A stretch of DNA of 55,392 nt from an uncultured Planctomycetales bacterium (GTDB lineage Bacteria > Planctomycetota > Planctomycetia > Isosphaerales > Isosphaeraceae): the NCBI GenBank assembly GCA_903926465.1, contig CAIYJE010000159.1, positions 1-55,392 on the forward strand, written 5' to 3'. Below the pieces are notes generated by a model. The model was not told where the DNA came from and did not search any database. It worked only from the letters and a program-made list of their open reading frames with translations. This document shows, one piece after another, positions 26,485 through 34,939 of this stretch. The position numbers and the translations under genes are program-made. The number at the start of each line of letters is the position of its first letter. Position 1 is the first letter of the stretch.

Positions 26485-28113
26485 TCAGACGGCCATCTCA
26501 AAGTCACCTTCAGACTCGTCGGGGTTCGCATCGCTGGCATAGTCGAACCAGGCCGGGGCGAAGTCGATGCGTTTCTTCTGCTTCATGGCCAGATTGCTGG
26601 TGAGGGCAATCACGGCGTCGGCCAGAGCCACCTCACCGCGACAGCGTGGCAGCAGGGTGGGATCGGTCACCTCGTAGATCTTGTCTGAGGTGTTCGTGCG
26701 GATGCAGTAGGCAAAGTGCTCCAACTCTTCGCGATAGCCGCGAGATGGCGCTTCCTCATAGGCGGTGCCGGGCACGGCCGGGCCGCTTGCGCCGGCTGCA
26801 CTCGGGCTGGTTTCCACAGATGGCTTGCCCTTGCTGCTATCCACCGTCACGTAGGTAGACTTACCGCCGGCATCCCCCTTGATATTCTGGTTCCCCTCTT
26901 TGTACAGGAGCAGGTCCTTCTCGCCTTCCACCACCATGGTCCCGCGTGAGCCGTATAGCATTTCGCCATAGTTCTCCCAGCGGTTGGTGTTGATTGACGA
27001 GTAGGTCACCACCACGCGATCGTGGGTCTTGGCCTCGGCGTCATCCCGTGTGGGGAACTCGAACGTGACGAACACGTGGTCATCAACCTCGCGGCCGTCG
27101 TCGTAGAACATTGTGCCGCCCACGCCGGTCACCGAAAGTGGGTGAATCTTCCCAAGGAAGATCGAGCAGGCGTCTAGCTGGTGGCTGCCGAGTTCGGCCA
27201 TCAGGCCCGCGCCTGTTTCGTTGAAGAGCCGCCAGCGAATGAGCTGATTCACATCCTTGTACTGGAACTTCCGTTCTTTGCCCTTGGTGTTCTTGAAGAC
27301 GTACGCCCCCTGGTTCACATCAATTCCCTGGTCGTCGGCCGGAACATCGGGCTTCCAGCTATCCCAGTAAAGGACATTCCCTTGGGCGTCATGCATCAGC
27401 TCGACTTCGCCCTTATCGTTGTACTTCGGCTGCCCGTTCTCCATCACGTACTTGGGCACGGCGTTATTGCGGTGCCAGAGAGCCCGGATGAAGCGAATAT
27501 CGCCAAGGTGCCCGTTTTCCACGAGATAGTTGGCGTTGTCATAAAGCGCAGAGTAATGGCGCTGGTGGCCGATGGCCAGGAACTTGTTGGTTTCCCGGGC
27601 CACGCGGCACATGGCCTTGCACTCACTCACCGAGTGAGCCATGAGCTTCTCGCAGAAGACGTGCTTACCGGCCCGCATGGCGGCAATCGCCACGGGGGCA
27701 TGCAGCCAGAGCGGCAGTGCAATCACCACCACTTCCACTTCGGGGTCGGCCAGCACGGCTTCGATACTGGGGTAGATCTTCTTCTCGATCGCCGCCACAT
27801 CTTCGGCCGAGTAACCGGCGTGGTTCTTGAACTCCTTGATGGCCCGCTGCTGCTGGCTGGGCCGGAGGTCACAGAGCCCAATGTACTTCAGGTAAGCCGG
27901 GTTGCTGTCCCGGATCATGGCCTGACAGCCTTCGTTGCCGGTGCCAATGATGGCCGCCTTGACTGGCCGATCAATGTCTTTGTAACCAAAGTAGTACGCA
28001 CCGGCCACGGGGGCCACGGCGGCAGCCTGAAGGAATTTGCGACGAGTCACGCCCAGCACGGTGCGTGCATTCTCGCGGCCGATAGCGCGCTGCTCGGGAG
28101 TCAGTGTGGTCAT
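26485..28113 (-). CDS. Gfo/Idh/MocA-family oxidoreductase with Tat signal
   Basis: 542 residues. A twin-arginine signal (TRRKFLQAAAVAPVAGAYY, about 23-41) indicates export in folded form. The NAD(P)-binding site is AAIIGTGNEGCQAMI (53-67). GKHVFCEKLMAHS (149-161) replaces the usual EKP with EKL; the lysine is kept. HQRHYSALY and the long C-terminal domain match the planctomycete secreted Gfo/Idh expansion. Its start overlaps the stop of the upstream DoxX-like gene (28110-28113). Substrate is unknown, probably a sugar derivative. An acidic C-terminal tail ends the protein. Confidence 0.92.
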   Translation of the reverse strand: MTTLTPEQRAIGRENARTVLGVTRRKFLQAAAVAPVAGAYYFGYKDIDRPVKAAIIGTGNEGCQAMIRDSNPAYLKYIGLCDLRPSQQQRAIKEFKNHAGYSAEDVAAIEKKIYPSIEAVLADPEVEVVVIALPLWLHAPVAIAAMRAGKHVFCEKLMAHSVSECKAMCRVARETNKFLAIGHQRHYSALYDNANYLVENGHLGDIRFIRALWHRNNAVPKYVMENGQPKYNDKGEVELMHDAQGNVLYWDSWKPDVPADDQGIDVNQGAYVFKNTKGKERKFQYKDVNQLIRWRLFNETGAGLMAELGSHQLDACSIFLGKIHPLSVTGVGGTMFYDDGREVDDHVFVTFEFPTRDDAEAKTHDRVVVTYSSINTNRWENYGEMLYGSRGTMVVEGEKDLLLYKEGNQNIKGDAGGKSTYVTVDSSKGKPSVETSPSAAGASGPAVPGTAYEEAPSRGYREELEHFAYCIRTNTSDKIYEVTDPTLLPRCRGEVALADAVIALTSNLAMKQKKRIDFAPAWFDYASDANPDESEGDFEMAV

Positions 28114-29198
28114 CGTCGATCGCTCCGTGAACTGGTGACAGGAGAATAACCGGGCGGTTCGGTACCAGGAGTGGGGGCCAGGCCGGCCAGGGCCGGGGCG
28201 GTCCCCCGGTTGCGCTGACCAATCCAGCCGAAGAGCAAGGAGTCGAGGCCAACCCAGAGGCCGTTGGGTGTGCTGGCAAGCACCAGGCAGGCAACGGCCT
28301 CAACCAGGTTCTTGTTCACAATCCAGTAATGGGTCGATTCGGAATTGGGAGGGACAGGAACTCCTGGCCATGGGGGATAGGCAAAGTAGAACAGCAGCAG
28401 GAACCCGGTTCCGGCCAGCGCGGCCACCGGCGTGAACAGGCCCAAGAGCAAGCAGACCCCCACAATGGTCAGGCCCCACTTGGTGGTCATGTTCACCAGG
28501 TCGAGCTGGGTCATCGGGGTGGGAACCGGTCCGTTGGCTTTGAGCTGATCGGCCGTAACCACGTCGCTCTTGGGGTCGGTCCAGGCCTTGTGCAGAGACT
28601 CGGTCCAGCCGTCAACCACTCCCACAAGTTCCTTCCGAGTTGTTTCCAGCTCTCTTCTACGCTTCTGGGCCAGCAATCGTTCGTACTCAAGCGCCTCTGG
28701 TTTCTTTTCAACCGCCTCAACCTTGGCCAGGTCGTCGGCGTACTTCAGAACCTTCTCAGCGTTTTCGGTTTTCAAGAACCAGGAATCGGCCTGAGTGGCC
28801 GTCTCGGCCAGCAGAGCCTCGGCCTTGGCTTTTTGCTCACCAGAAAGCTTGTAGTGGCTTGCGAACTGGTCGAGTTGCTCGCGCCAGCGGCTCTTGAGCA
28901 GGGCAGGACGGCCCGAGTCATCGCGGCTGAGTCGTTCCAGACCACTGGAGTCGGCTACCATCTTGCGAAACTCAGGGGCCAGCGGACCCGCAGAGTTCCG
29001 GAGGTACCCCTCGGCCGTGAACGGCTTGCCATCGGGCGGATCAACCTTCTCAAGCCCTTCGGTCAAAAAGTGCCACCCAATGGCGGTTCTGAGCAGCACC
29101 AGAAAAAGGGCCCCGAAGAAACCCGGATAGTAACGGGAAGAGGCAAACAGAGGAGGGCTCCTTTCAATCAAACAAACATGAGTCGCAACCAGGCCCAT
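28110..29198 (-). CDS. DoxX-like membrane protein with a large coiled insert
   Basis: Up to 362 residues. An N-terminal helix with FLVLLRTAIGWHFLTEGLEK matches the first DoxX helix, and TKWGLTIVGVCLLLGLFTPVAALAG starts the later helices. Between them lies an unusually long charged insert (about 70-225; repeated QKRRRELETTRKELVG-like heptads). The ATG at 29198 has a poor ribosome site; AAGGAG (29159-29164) sits seven bases before an in-frame CTG at 29150, which could be the true start. It overlaps the Gfo/Idh gene by 4 nt, suggesting coupled function. Quinol oxidation or electron delivery is one possibility for DoxX proteins, but is not shown here. Confidence 0.82.
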   Translation of the reverse strand: MGLVATHVCLIERSPPLFASSRYYPGFFGALFLVLLRTAIGWHFLTEGLEKVDPPDGKPFTAEGYLRNSAGPLAPEFRKMVADSSGLERLSRDDSGRPALLKSRWREQLDQFASHYKLSGEQKAKAEALLAETATQADSWFLKTENAEKVLKYADDLAKVEAVEKKPEALEYERLLAQKRRRELETTRKELVGVVDGWTESLHKAWTDPKSDVVTADQLKANGPVPTPMTQLDLVNMTTKWGLTIVGVCLLLGLFTPVAALAGTGFLLLFYFAYPPWPGVPVPPNSESTHYWIVNKNLVEAVACLVLASTPNGLWVGLDSLLFGWIGQRNRGTAPALAGLAPTPGTEPPGYSPVTSSRSDRR

Positions 29199-29220
29199 GA
29201 GGTGCGGGCAAGGTTCTAGC

Positions 29221-30342
29221 CTAGCGGACTTGGGCGGTGAACTCGCCTGATGAAGGTAACGTCACAGGGCGAACCGGAATGAGCGGATCGGACTCAAAAT
29301 CCGACCCCCGCACATTGAGCGCAACAATCTCTGGAAAATGAACCTCGGATTTCGCAGGAGCTCGGTCCACCACGAACAGGGCAGAAACTTCGGGATGGCG
29401 AGCCACGTAATGAGCCGAAGCCAGCGGGCCGAGCAGGTAAAAGGCGGTGGAAAGCGCATCGGCCTCGGCGGCCGAAGGAGCCAGCACAGTCACGCTGGAG
29501 GGCCCACTGGAAGGGGGTTCTCCGGTCCGGGGGTCAATCACGTGACCGTACGTCCGCCCGCCAGCCTCAAACGATTGAAACGCGGCCCCGGAGGTGCCCA
29601 GACCACGATTCTTGAGCCAGATCGTACCGAGTGGCCGATCTGGATCAAACGGGTTCCGCAAAGAAACGGCCCAACCGCCACCCAGTTGACCGGGCGGCGA
29701 CCCAAGCCCATACACACTGGACTGGCCGGCCTGCACCAGCGCAGAAGTTGGCCAGGGATGCCGGCGAATCAGTTCAATCGCTCGATCGACCGCATACCCC
29801 TTGCCAATGCTTCCCAGGTTCAAAACCACCCCCGGGCGTGTAAAGTGGACCGTCCGAGCCTCTGGGTCGAGCCGTACCAGTTCAGAGCCGCTCTTGCTCC
29901 GAGCCTCCTGAAGCGCGGCCGCATCGGGCACCCGGCGCGGCCCGCGAATGAACCCCCAGGCAATCGACAACGCCCCAGAAGCTACATCGTAGGCGTTTTG
30001 CGTTTCTCGCCCCAGCGCCGTGGCCCACGTCAGCAACTCAAAAAGGCGAGCCTCAACCGGAACCGGCCCCTCGTACGCCTGGGCATTCACGCGGCTCAAT
30101 TCGGAATCGTCGCGATAAATGGTCAGCTGCGATTCCAAGCGGTCTACCAGATCCAGGGCTAATTCCGCCAACGCCAGTGCCCCAGGCATTGCTGCGGGTA
30201 GCTGGACCTCAAAGAACGAACCCATGGCCAGCCTGGCCGCCTTGAGACGGTCGCCCCACCCCCAGCGCCCCTCGGGTGGGGCCGGAAGCCTGGCCGGCGG
30301 TTCACCGGCGGGCAACCCGCGCAGCAACGCTCGACGATTCAT
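29221..30342 (-). CDS. apbE: ApbE-family FAD:protein FMN transferase
   Basis: 373 residues from the ATG at 30342; a GTG seven codons earlier is possible. The enzyme attaches FMN to Thr/Ser of flavoproteins such as Nqr/Rnf subunits. Motifs: LAMGSFFEVQLP, YRDDSELSRVN, LNLGSIGKGYAVDRAIEL (the conserved nucleotide-binding loop), GTSGAAFQSF and GHVIDPRTGEPP (metal site). The basic start MNRRALLRG is Tat-like but has no clear hydrophobic core or lipobox, so location is uncertain. It lies 22 nt from the DoxX-like start on the same strand. Confidence 0.93.
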   Translation of the reverse strand: MNRRALLRGLPAGEPPARLPAPPEGRWGWGDRLKAARLAMGSFFEVQLPAAMPGALALAELALDLVDRLESQLTIYRDDSELSRVNAQAYEGPVPVEARLFELLTWATALGRETQNAYDVASGALSIAWGFIRGPRRVPDAAALQEARSKSGSELVRLDPEARTVHFTRPGVVLNLGSIGKGYAVDRAIELIRRHPWPTSALVQAGQSSVYGLGSPPGQLGGGWAVSLRNPFDPDRPLGTIWLKNRGLGTSGAAFQSFEAGGRTYGHVIDPRTGEPPSSGPSSVTVLAPSAAEADALSTAFYLLGPLASAHYVARHPEVSALFVVDRAPAKSEVHFPEIVALNVRGSDFESDPLIPVRPVTLPSSGEFTAQVR

Positions 30343-30363
30343 TGTGGGACGGGGAGGACGCAC

Positions 30364-30780
30364 ACCAGGACCCCTAGAAGGTTGACCCGTGCGGAGTGAG
30401 AAACCAGGCGGGTTGCCAAAATACGCAAAGGATGAACGCTAGACCAGGTCGGCCAAGGCTTCTTTGCGTGGATGACACTCTTGAGTATATCCCAACACGC
30501 TCTGCAAAAAAGAGGACCTGCCGTTTGCGATGCCTGAAGCCGTCCTGGCAATCCAAATTCGTCCGTTAGAAAACCACCGGGAACCCTGCCAAGAGTCGCG
30601 GGCCAACGCCTGATCTTGGTGGCTAGGTGAAGTCAGGTTGGCAATTCCAGGACCCGCGTGTACTTTGCTGCCCGAAGTGGTTGGGATCTCTCCCTCAACT
30701 CCAAAGATCCCGCGTTTTTTCAGAAGCCAGGCCCTCAGCACTCGGGCTTCCTTCGAATTCGCGGACGGGTGAATTCGATC
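30364..30780. other. Divergent intergenic region, no gene seen
   Basis: About 415 nt between the divergent apbE and sulfatase genes. Open frames on both strands lack protein-like composition and cross each other. No clear terminator, tRNA or promoter pair was found. Confidence 0.4.
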
Positions 30781-32355
30781 ATGGCGCTTCCACAAGGCCC
30801 AGCCCCAGGCCACCCCTTCCATGATTGGTTGTTACCAATCACGCTTCTGCTAGTCTCGTTCGCCAGCGCCCCTGGAACCGCCCAGGAACAGCAACCGGCC
30901 AGGCCCAACCTGCTGGTTCTGATGGCCGATGACCATGCCGCCTACACTTTGGGGGCAGATGGCAACTCTCTGGGAGCGACCCCTCGCCTGGACAAGCTGG
31001 CGCAAGAGGGAACCTATTTCTCAAGGACGTTCTGCGTCTCGCCCCTTTGCACGCCCAGCCGGCAGGCTTTTCTCACCGGGCAGTACCCTCACGCGGTGGG
31101 GGTCACAGCTCTGGATACGCCTTTGAATCCCGATGCACTCACCATGGCCGCCTGGCTGCGTGCGCACGGCTACGCCACGGCCGCCGTGGGCAAAATGCAC
31201 TTTAACAATAATCATCGGCATGGTTTTGACCAGCTTGTCGATACCCCCTCCTGGCAGCACAACCTCAAGAAGCACCCTCCGGCCGATGGAGTCCATCGGC
31301 CCGCCTGGTTACCGCTCAAGCAACCACCAGCCCAGTGGCTCAACGCCGGCCGCCATTCCACTGGCCTGAGCGAGACCGATGAAGAGGCCACGTTCTTTGC
31401 CGATACTGCCAGCCGCTACCTTCATAACCACCGCAATCAACCGTTTTTCCTGATGGTCAGCCTGCACGAGCCCCACGCCCCCTTCGTCTACCCACGGGAG
31501 TGGCACGGCCGGTACCAACCCGAACAGTTCCCGGTGCGCCCGGTCAGTCCGGAAGACCAGGCCAACCTGCCCGCCATCTTCGGAACCCTTTCAAGGGATG
31601 AGAAGCAAGGAATCCAGGCCGCCTATTACACCTCGCTGGCCTATGCCGATAGCCAGCTCGGGCGTGTGCTCGATGCGCTTGAGGCCGAGGGACTTGCTGA
31701 GAATACGCTGGTCGTTTACTGGAGCGATAACGGCTATCTGCTTGGTCACCATGGCCGGTTTGAAAAGCACGCCATGTACGAGGAAGCGGTCCGAGTTCCG
31801 CTGATCGTGCGCTGGCCTGGCAAGCTACCAGCCCACCAACGCGTAGACCAGATGATCGAGACAACCGATCTCTTCCCCACGCTCATGACCTTGATCGGTC
31901 TACCAACCCCCACTACGGTTCAAGGGCGAGACATGGCTCCGCTGTTCCGAAATCAGCCTGGCGCCCTGGGACGAGCCGAGGTCTTCAGCGAATACCTGCC
32001 GAGCGAGGAAGCGATGATCCGGACCGACCGTTATAAATTGGTCGTGTGCGCGGGAATGCATGAACGCTCGGATGGCTACAGGAGCAGTAAGCCTTTGAAG
32101 GGCCCAACCATCAGGCTCTTTGATCTCCAGGCCGACCCTGGAGAGACGATCGACCTTAGTCGCGATCCAGCGCAACTGTCTCGCATTCAGGAAATGCAGC
32201 AGCTTCTGCTGGAACGATTCCGGGGCACCTGGCCCAGTAAAAAGCGAGTCCCCCAGGGGATGGGCGATGATCACGAACTAGCGTTTTACCTGACATCGAG
32301 CGAAGTGCGACTCAAGGCTCGCGGCCAGCAAAAGCCCTTGAGATTGACCCGGTAA
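30781..32355 (+). CDS. Secreted sulfatase (formylglycine type)
   Basis: 524 residues from the ATG at 30781. A signal peptide (LLPITLLLVSFASAPGTAQ, about 17-35) leads to RPNLLVLMADDH (metal-binding Asp pair) and CTPSRQAFLTG (90-100), the CxPSR sequence whose cysteine becomes formylglycine. WSDNGYLLGHHGRFEKHAMYEEAVRVP carries the later metal and catalytic residues. It removes sulfate from sugars in the periplasm or outside the cell. Planctomycetes encode many. It needs a formylglycine-generating enzyme, not present in the window. The start is placed at the signal peptide; the upstream in-frame codons read as non-coding. Confidence 0.94.
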   Translation: MALPQGPAPGHPFHDWLLPITLLLVSFASAPGTAQEQQPARPNLLVLMADDHAAYTLGADGNSLGATPRLDKLAQEGTYFSRTFCVSPLCTPSRQAFLTGQYPHAVGVTALDTPLNPDALTMAAWLRAHGYATAAVGKMHFNNNHRHGFDQLVDTPSWQHNLKKHPPADGVHRPAWLPLKQPPAQWLNAGRHSTGLSETDEEATFFADTASRYLHNHRNQPFFLMVSLHEPHAPFVYPREWHGRYQPEQFPVRPVSPEDQANLPAIFGTLSRDEKQGIQAAYYTSLAYADSQLGRVLDALEAEGLAENTLVVYWSDNGYLLGHHGRFEKHAMYEEAVRVPLIVRWPGKLPAHQRVDQMIETTDLFPTLMTLIGLPTPTTVQGRDMAPLFRNQPGALGRAEVFSEYLPSEEAMIRTDRYKLVVCAGMHERSDGYRSSKPLKGPTIRLFDLQADPGETIDLSRDPAQLSRIQEMQQLLLERFRGTWPSKKRVPQGMGDDHELAFYLTSSEVRLKARGQQKPLRLTR

Positions 32356-32488
32356 CATTCGCAAACAAGCAGGAACCCTTGGCCTAGGTGGGGAGGGTTC
32401 CTCAACTGCGCTGGTCGAAGTTGCGATTTTTGGGTCTCGGGGTTTTTCAGAGCAAAACGTCTGAAATCTGAGCCCGATGCGTGAGGCT

Positions 32489-32520
32489 TGCAGGAACGCC
32501 CTGGAGAGGGCGTCCCTGCA
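32489..32520. terminator. Hairpin between convergent genes
   Basis: TGCAGG-A-ACGCCCT pairs with AGGGCGT-C-CCTGCA around a GGAG loop (13 pairs and one mismatch). It sits between the sulfatase and the xylose-isomerase-like gene. The T-tract is poor. Confidence 0.6.
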
Positions 32521-32532
32521 TCGCATTCAGAA

Positions 32533-33582
32533 TCAGTGCTTTTGGCCGGTCAGTACATCCAGGATGTACATGTCGAGCTGCTCGTACTGACGATGGGCCC
32601 GGAAGGCTTCGACCTTCTTGAGGTCGAGCGAGCGGACCAGATCCACCATCCGCAGGAATACGGTGCGTGAGTGGGAGAGGTGGAACATGGCATCTTCTTG
32701 CTTGGTGGTGCGCATGGCCTTGATATCCAGGCCCACGCATTCACCATCTTTGCCAAAGCCGTGGGTTTCTAGCACGAGAACCTGATCAAAGGCCCGCCTC
32801 AGGTCGGCCGAGCCGAACACCTTATCCTGGTCATACTTGAGGCCGTTCTGGTCGTTCAGGTGCACGCTCCAGAGCTTCTTATGCCAGAGGGCGTAGGCCA
32901 TGTCGTCCGAGGGGTCGAGCCCGGCCAGAATGGAGTGGGCGCTTTCAATCAAGACGCCGGAGCGGCTGGGATCAACGGTGGTGTAGCAGAGGCCGATCAT
33001 GTGACCCACGGTGGGCAGGTAGGCCTGGTCCATCGGCTCGTTAGGTTTAGCCTCTCCCATGATCCGGATCTCGGGATCGTGCTCCAAGATCACGTTCCAG
33101 GCGTCTCTCAGGCGGCCGATTGCGGTGACGGCGTCTTTGGCCTCACGGATGTAGGTTCCTTCGCGGGCCAGCCAGAGCACGTAATTCTTGGTGCCGACCT
33201 CACGGGCGATATCGACGGCCCGCTTGGCCCGATCGAGTGCGTATTTTCGATCGGACGCGCTGTTGCTGGTAAACGCACCATCAATGGTCCTGGAATCTTC
33301 CCAGAGCCGGGGTGCCACGAATTCGGCGAACAGGCCCTCGCCTTCGAGCACCTTCTTGATCTCGGCAATCCCTTTCTGGGTGGCCGCCCAGTCCCAGTCG
33401 GCCGGTACCAGATCATCATCATGAAACTGAACCGCGTCAAACCCAAGCTCTTTATAAGCTTTGATCTTACGTCCGAATTCAACCTCTTTACGTACCGCTG
33501 GGCCAAAGGGATCGGCACCGGTGCTGATGTTCCAGGGACCGAACGAGAAGCGGTACGGGGTGTGCGATTTGGAATGTGTCAT
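32533..33582 (-). CDS. Xylose-isomerase-like TIM-barrel protein with one changed metal ligand
   Basis: 349 residues. It follows class I (actinobacterial-type) xylose isomerase: FSFGPWNISTGADPFG, QFHDDDLVP (His54/Asp57), AREGTYIREAKDA, GEAKPNEP (Glu177), VLIESAHS (Glu213, His216), ALWHKKLWSVHLNDQNG and YDQDKVFG (Asp251, Asp253), then VGLDIKAM. In Streptomyces XI a metal-1 ligand Asp245 falls in HIDLNGQHG; the aligned residue here is His241. Ligands for the second metal are kept. So it may isomerise another sugar or use metals differently. About 40 residues shorter than typical. AAGGAG lies 12 nt before the ATG. Stands alone. Confidence 0.85.
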   Translation of the reverse strand: MTHSKSHTPYRFSFGPWNISTGADPFGPAVRKEVEFGRKIKAYKELGFDAVQFHDDDLVPADWDWAATQKGIAEIKKVLEGEGLFAEFVAPRLWEDSRTIDGAFTSNSASDRKYALDRAKRAVDIAREVGTKNYVLWLAREGTYIREAKDAVTAIGRLRDAWNVILEHDPEIRIMGEAKPNEPMDQAYLPTVGHMIGLCYTTVDPSRSGVLIESAHSILAGLDPSDDMAYALWHKKLWSVHLNDQNGLKYDQDKVFGSADLRRAFDQVLVLETHGFGKDGECVGLDIKAMRTTKQEDAMFHLSHSRTVFLRMVDLVRSLDLKKVEAFRAHRQYEQLDMYILDVLTGQKH

Positions 33583-33673
33583 GGCAGAAACGAACTCCTT
33601 GAGAAAGGTTTTCGGTGGGATTCGGTCGTAGGCGAGACGATATCAATGGCAGTACATTAACGGGACCGGTAGA

Positions 33674-33690
33674 CGATTCCAACGGTTGAC
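33674..33690. repeat. 17-bp direct repeat, copy 1
   Basis: CGATTCCAACGGTTGAC at 33674-33690 occurs again, identical, at 34588-34604. The copies bracket the two small membrane-protein genes. TTGAC within it could act as a -35 box or operator; the copy here is 24 nt before the ATG at 33715. Confidence 0.6.
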
Positions 33691-33714
33691 CGAACTGGTG
33701 CACGGAACTTACTG

Positions 33715-34017
33715 ATGCGGCTCTGGCATGTTCTGGCCCTGATTTTTCTGATAGCCATGGTGCTATCGGTATGCCAGAACGAATATGGCCGGATTACGAT
33801 CATCTTGTTCACCATTGGCGTGGGAGAGGTGATTCTGGGTGCATTTGCGCTCATGAACCTGTTTCAGACGGTTGGGGCGTTTGGCAAAGCCCGCACCCTC
33901 ATCGCCCACGTGGAAGCGCTGGCGGCCACTGCCTTGGTTTTGGCCGTGGCCTCGTTCAGCATGACGGCCGTCCTCTGGCTCGGGGGTCTCGTCTTGCAAT
34001 CGATCGCCCCTTGGTGA
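33715..34017 (+). CDS. Small membrane protein (100 residues)
   Basis: Three hydrophobic segments: LALIFLIAMVLSV (about 7-19), ITIILFTIGVGEVILGAFALM (about 27-47) and LAATALVLAVASFSMTAVLWLGGLVL (about 69-94). The loop NLFQTVGAFGKART is hydrophilic. No family recognised. It is divergent from the xylose-isomerase-like gene and 199 nt upstream of another small membrane-protein gene. Confidence 0.7.
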   Translation: MRLWHVLALIFLIAMVLSVCQNEYGRITIILFTIGVGEVILGAFALMNLFQTVGAFGKARTLIAHVEALAATALVLAVASFSMTAVLWLGGLVLQSIAPW

Positions 34018-34215
34018 AGATACTCCCAATTTCCCATTTCCCGGTACGGGACAACCTGGCCCGCGCGGAATCCTGGCCTGTCAACGCCTGAACTCGCCCC
34101 ATTGCTTGGGCCACGCTGGCGACCTGCGATTCCGATTCAGCGCTTGATCTGCCCTGCCACGACTGGTTTCCCATCGTTTGATCTCCACCCCCCTCTGTAC
34201 CGGAAGTGTCCGCCA

Positions 34216-34566
34216 ATGAACATCGGCACACTGATGCTGATCATCGCGGGCATCGCGATCTTACTGGCCATGGTGATGAAACTGGCCATGCTCAATGGTT
34301 GGTTCTGGTACGGCTTTTTCGTGACCTTGCTAGTGGTCGGGATCTTCATGGGACTGGTGGCGGTGCAAGCCTGGGTGGTCGCTCAGCTGGTCCGGCGGAT
34401 CGAGAACCAATACCGCCCGATCCTTAGGCGAGGGGGGGCCTTTGCGACCTTGATCACGCTCTTGTTGTATTTTCTGATCCCAACCCTGGTGGCCGCCATT
34501 GCAGGTCTGGGAACGTACTTTATTGTGAACTACGCCGCAGCATTATTCCTGGGTCCAACCGCTTGA
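34216..34566 (+). CDS. Small membrane protein (116 residues)
   Basis: From the ATG at 34216: LMLIIAGIAILLAMVMKL, a second helix WYGFFVTLLVVGIFMGLVAVQAWV and a last pair around FATLITLLLYFLIPTLVAAI. It contains a hydrophilic RRIENQYRPILRRGG loop between them. Codons before 34216 in this frame include a poor start and were not used. Family not recognised. It and the preceding gene sit between two identical 17-bp direct repeats. Confidence 0.7.
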   Translation: MNIGTLMLIIAGIAILLAMVMKLAMLNGWFWYGFFVTLLVVGIFMGLVAVQAWVVAQLVRRIENQYRPILRRGGAFATLITLLLYFLIPTLVAAIAGLGTYFIVNYAAALFLGPTA

Positions 34567-34587
34567 GATCGAGATCCGATTCTGAAG

Positions 34588-34604
34588 CGATTCCAACGGT
34601 TGAC
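34588..34604. repeat. 17-bp direct repeat, copy 2
   Basis: Identical to 33674-33690. It begins 22 nt after the stop of the second small membrane-protein gene. Confidence 0.6.
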
Positions 34605-34939
34605 TTTGGCTAATCCGTGCTGCTTGACAGAGACAGGCAAGTTAGGCCATCCATAGGGCCTTCAGGGCACTCCCCATTGCCCTGGGAATGGTGAAAAACT
34701 TGAAAGAATCAGCATGGCAACCATAGATTTTGGCGGCCTTCTCGCATCCCTACCCCCTGGGTTTTGCGGGGTATAAGTCGTAGAATTCTGACCGTGTTGT
34801 TGAATTCAAATTCAAGCAACCCGATCAAGTTCGTTCTAGCCATTCCAGGGAGGGATGCGCTCTCCGACGTTTTGTAGGGCGCCCCGTGGGTCGATGGATT
34901 GGGTACGGGGTGCCAGATCTCACCAAGGGATACACATCG
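34605..34939 (+). promoter_or_regulatory. Upstream region of the fasciclin gene with a weak promoter candidate
   Basis: About 335 nt with no gene. TTGAAA (34700-34705), an 18-nt spacer and TAGATT (34724-34729) could be a promoter. A TACCCC/GGGGTA inverted repeat lies near 34750-34772. Neither is strongly supported. Confidence 0.3.

Noticed and set aside
27181-28149. 322-codon plus-strand frame
   Set aside because: Antisense to the Gfo/Idh gene; His/Gly/Val-rich composition from the high-GC opposite strand.
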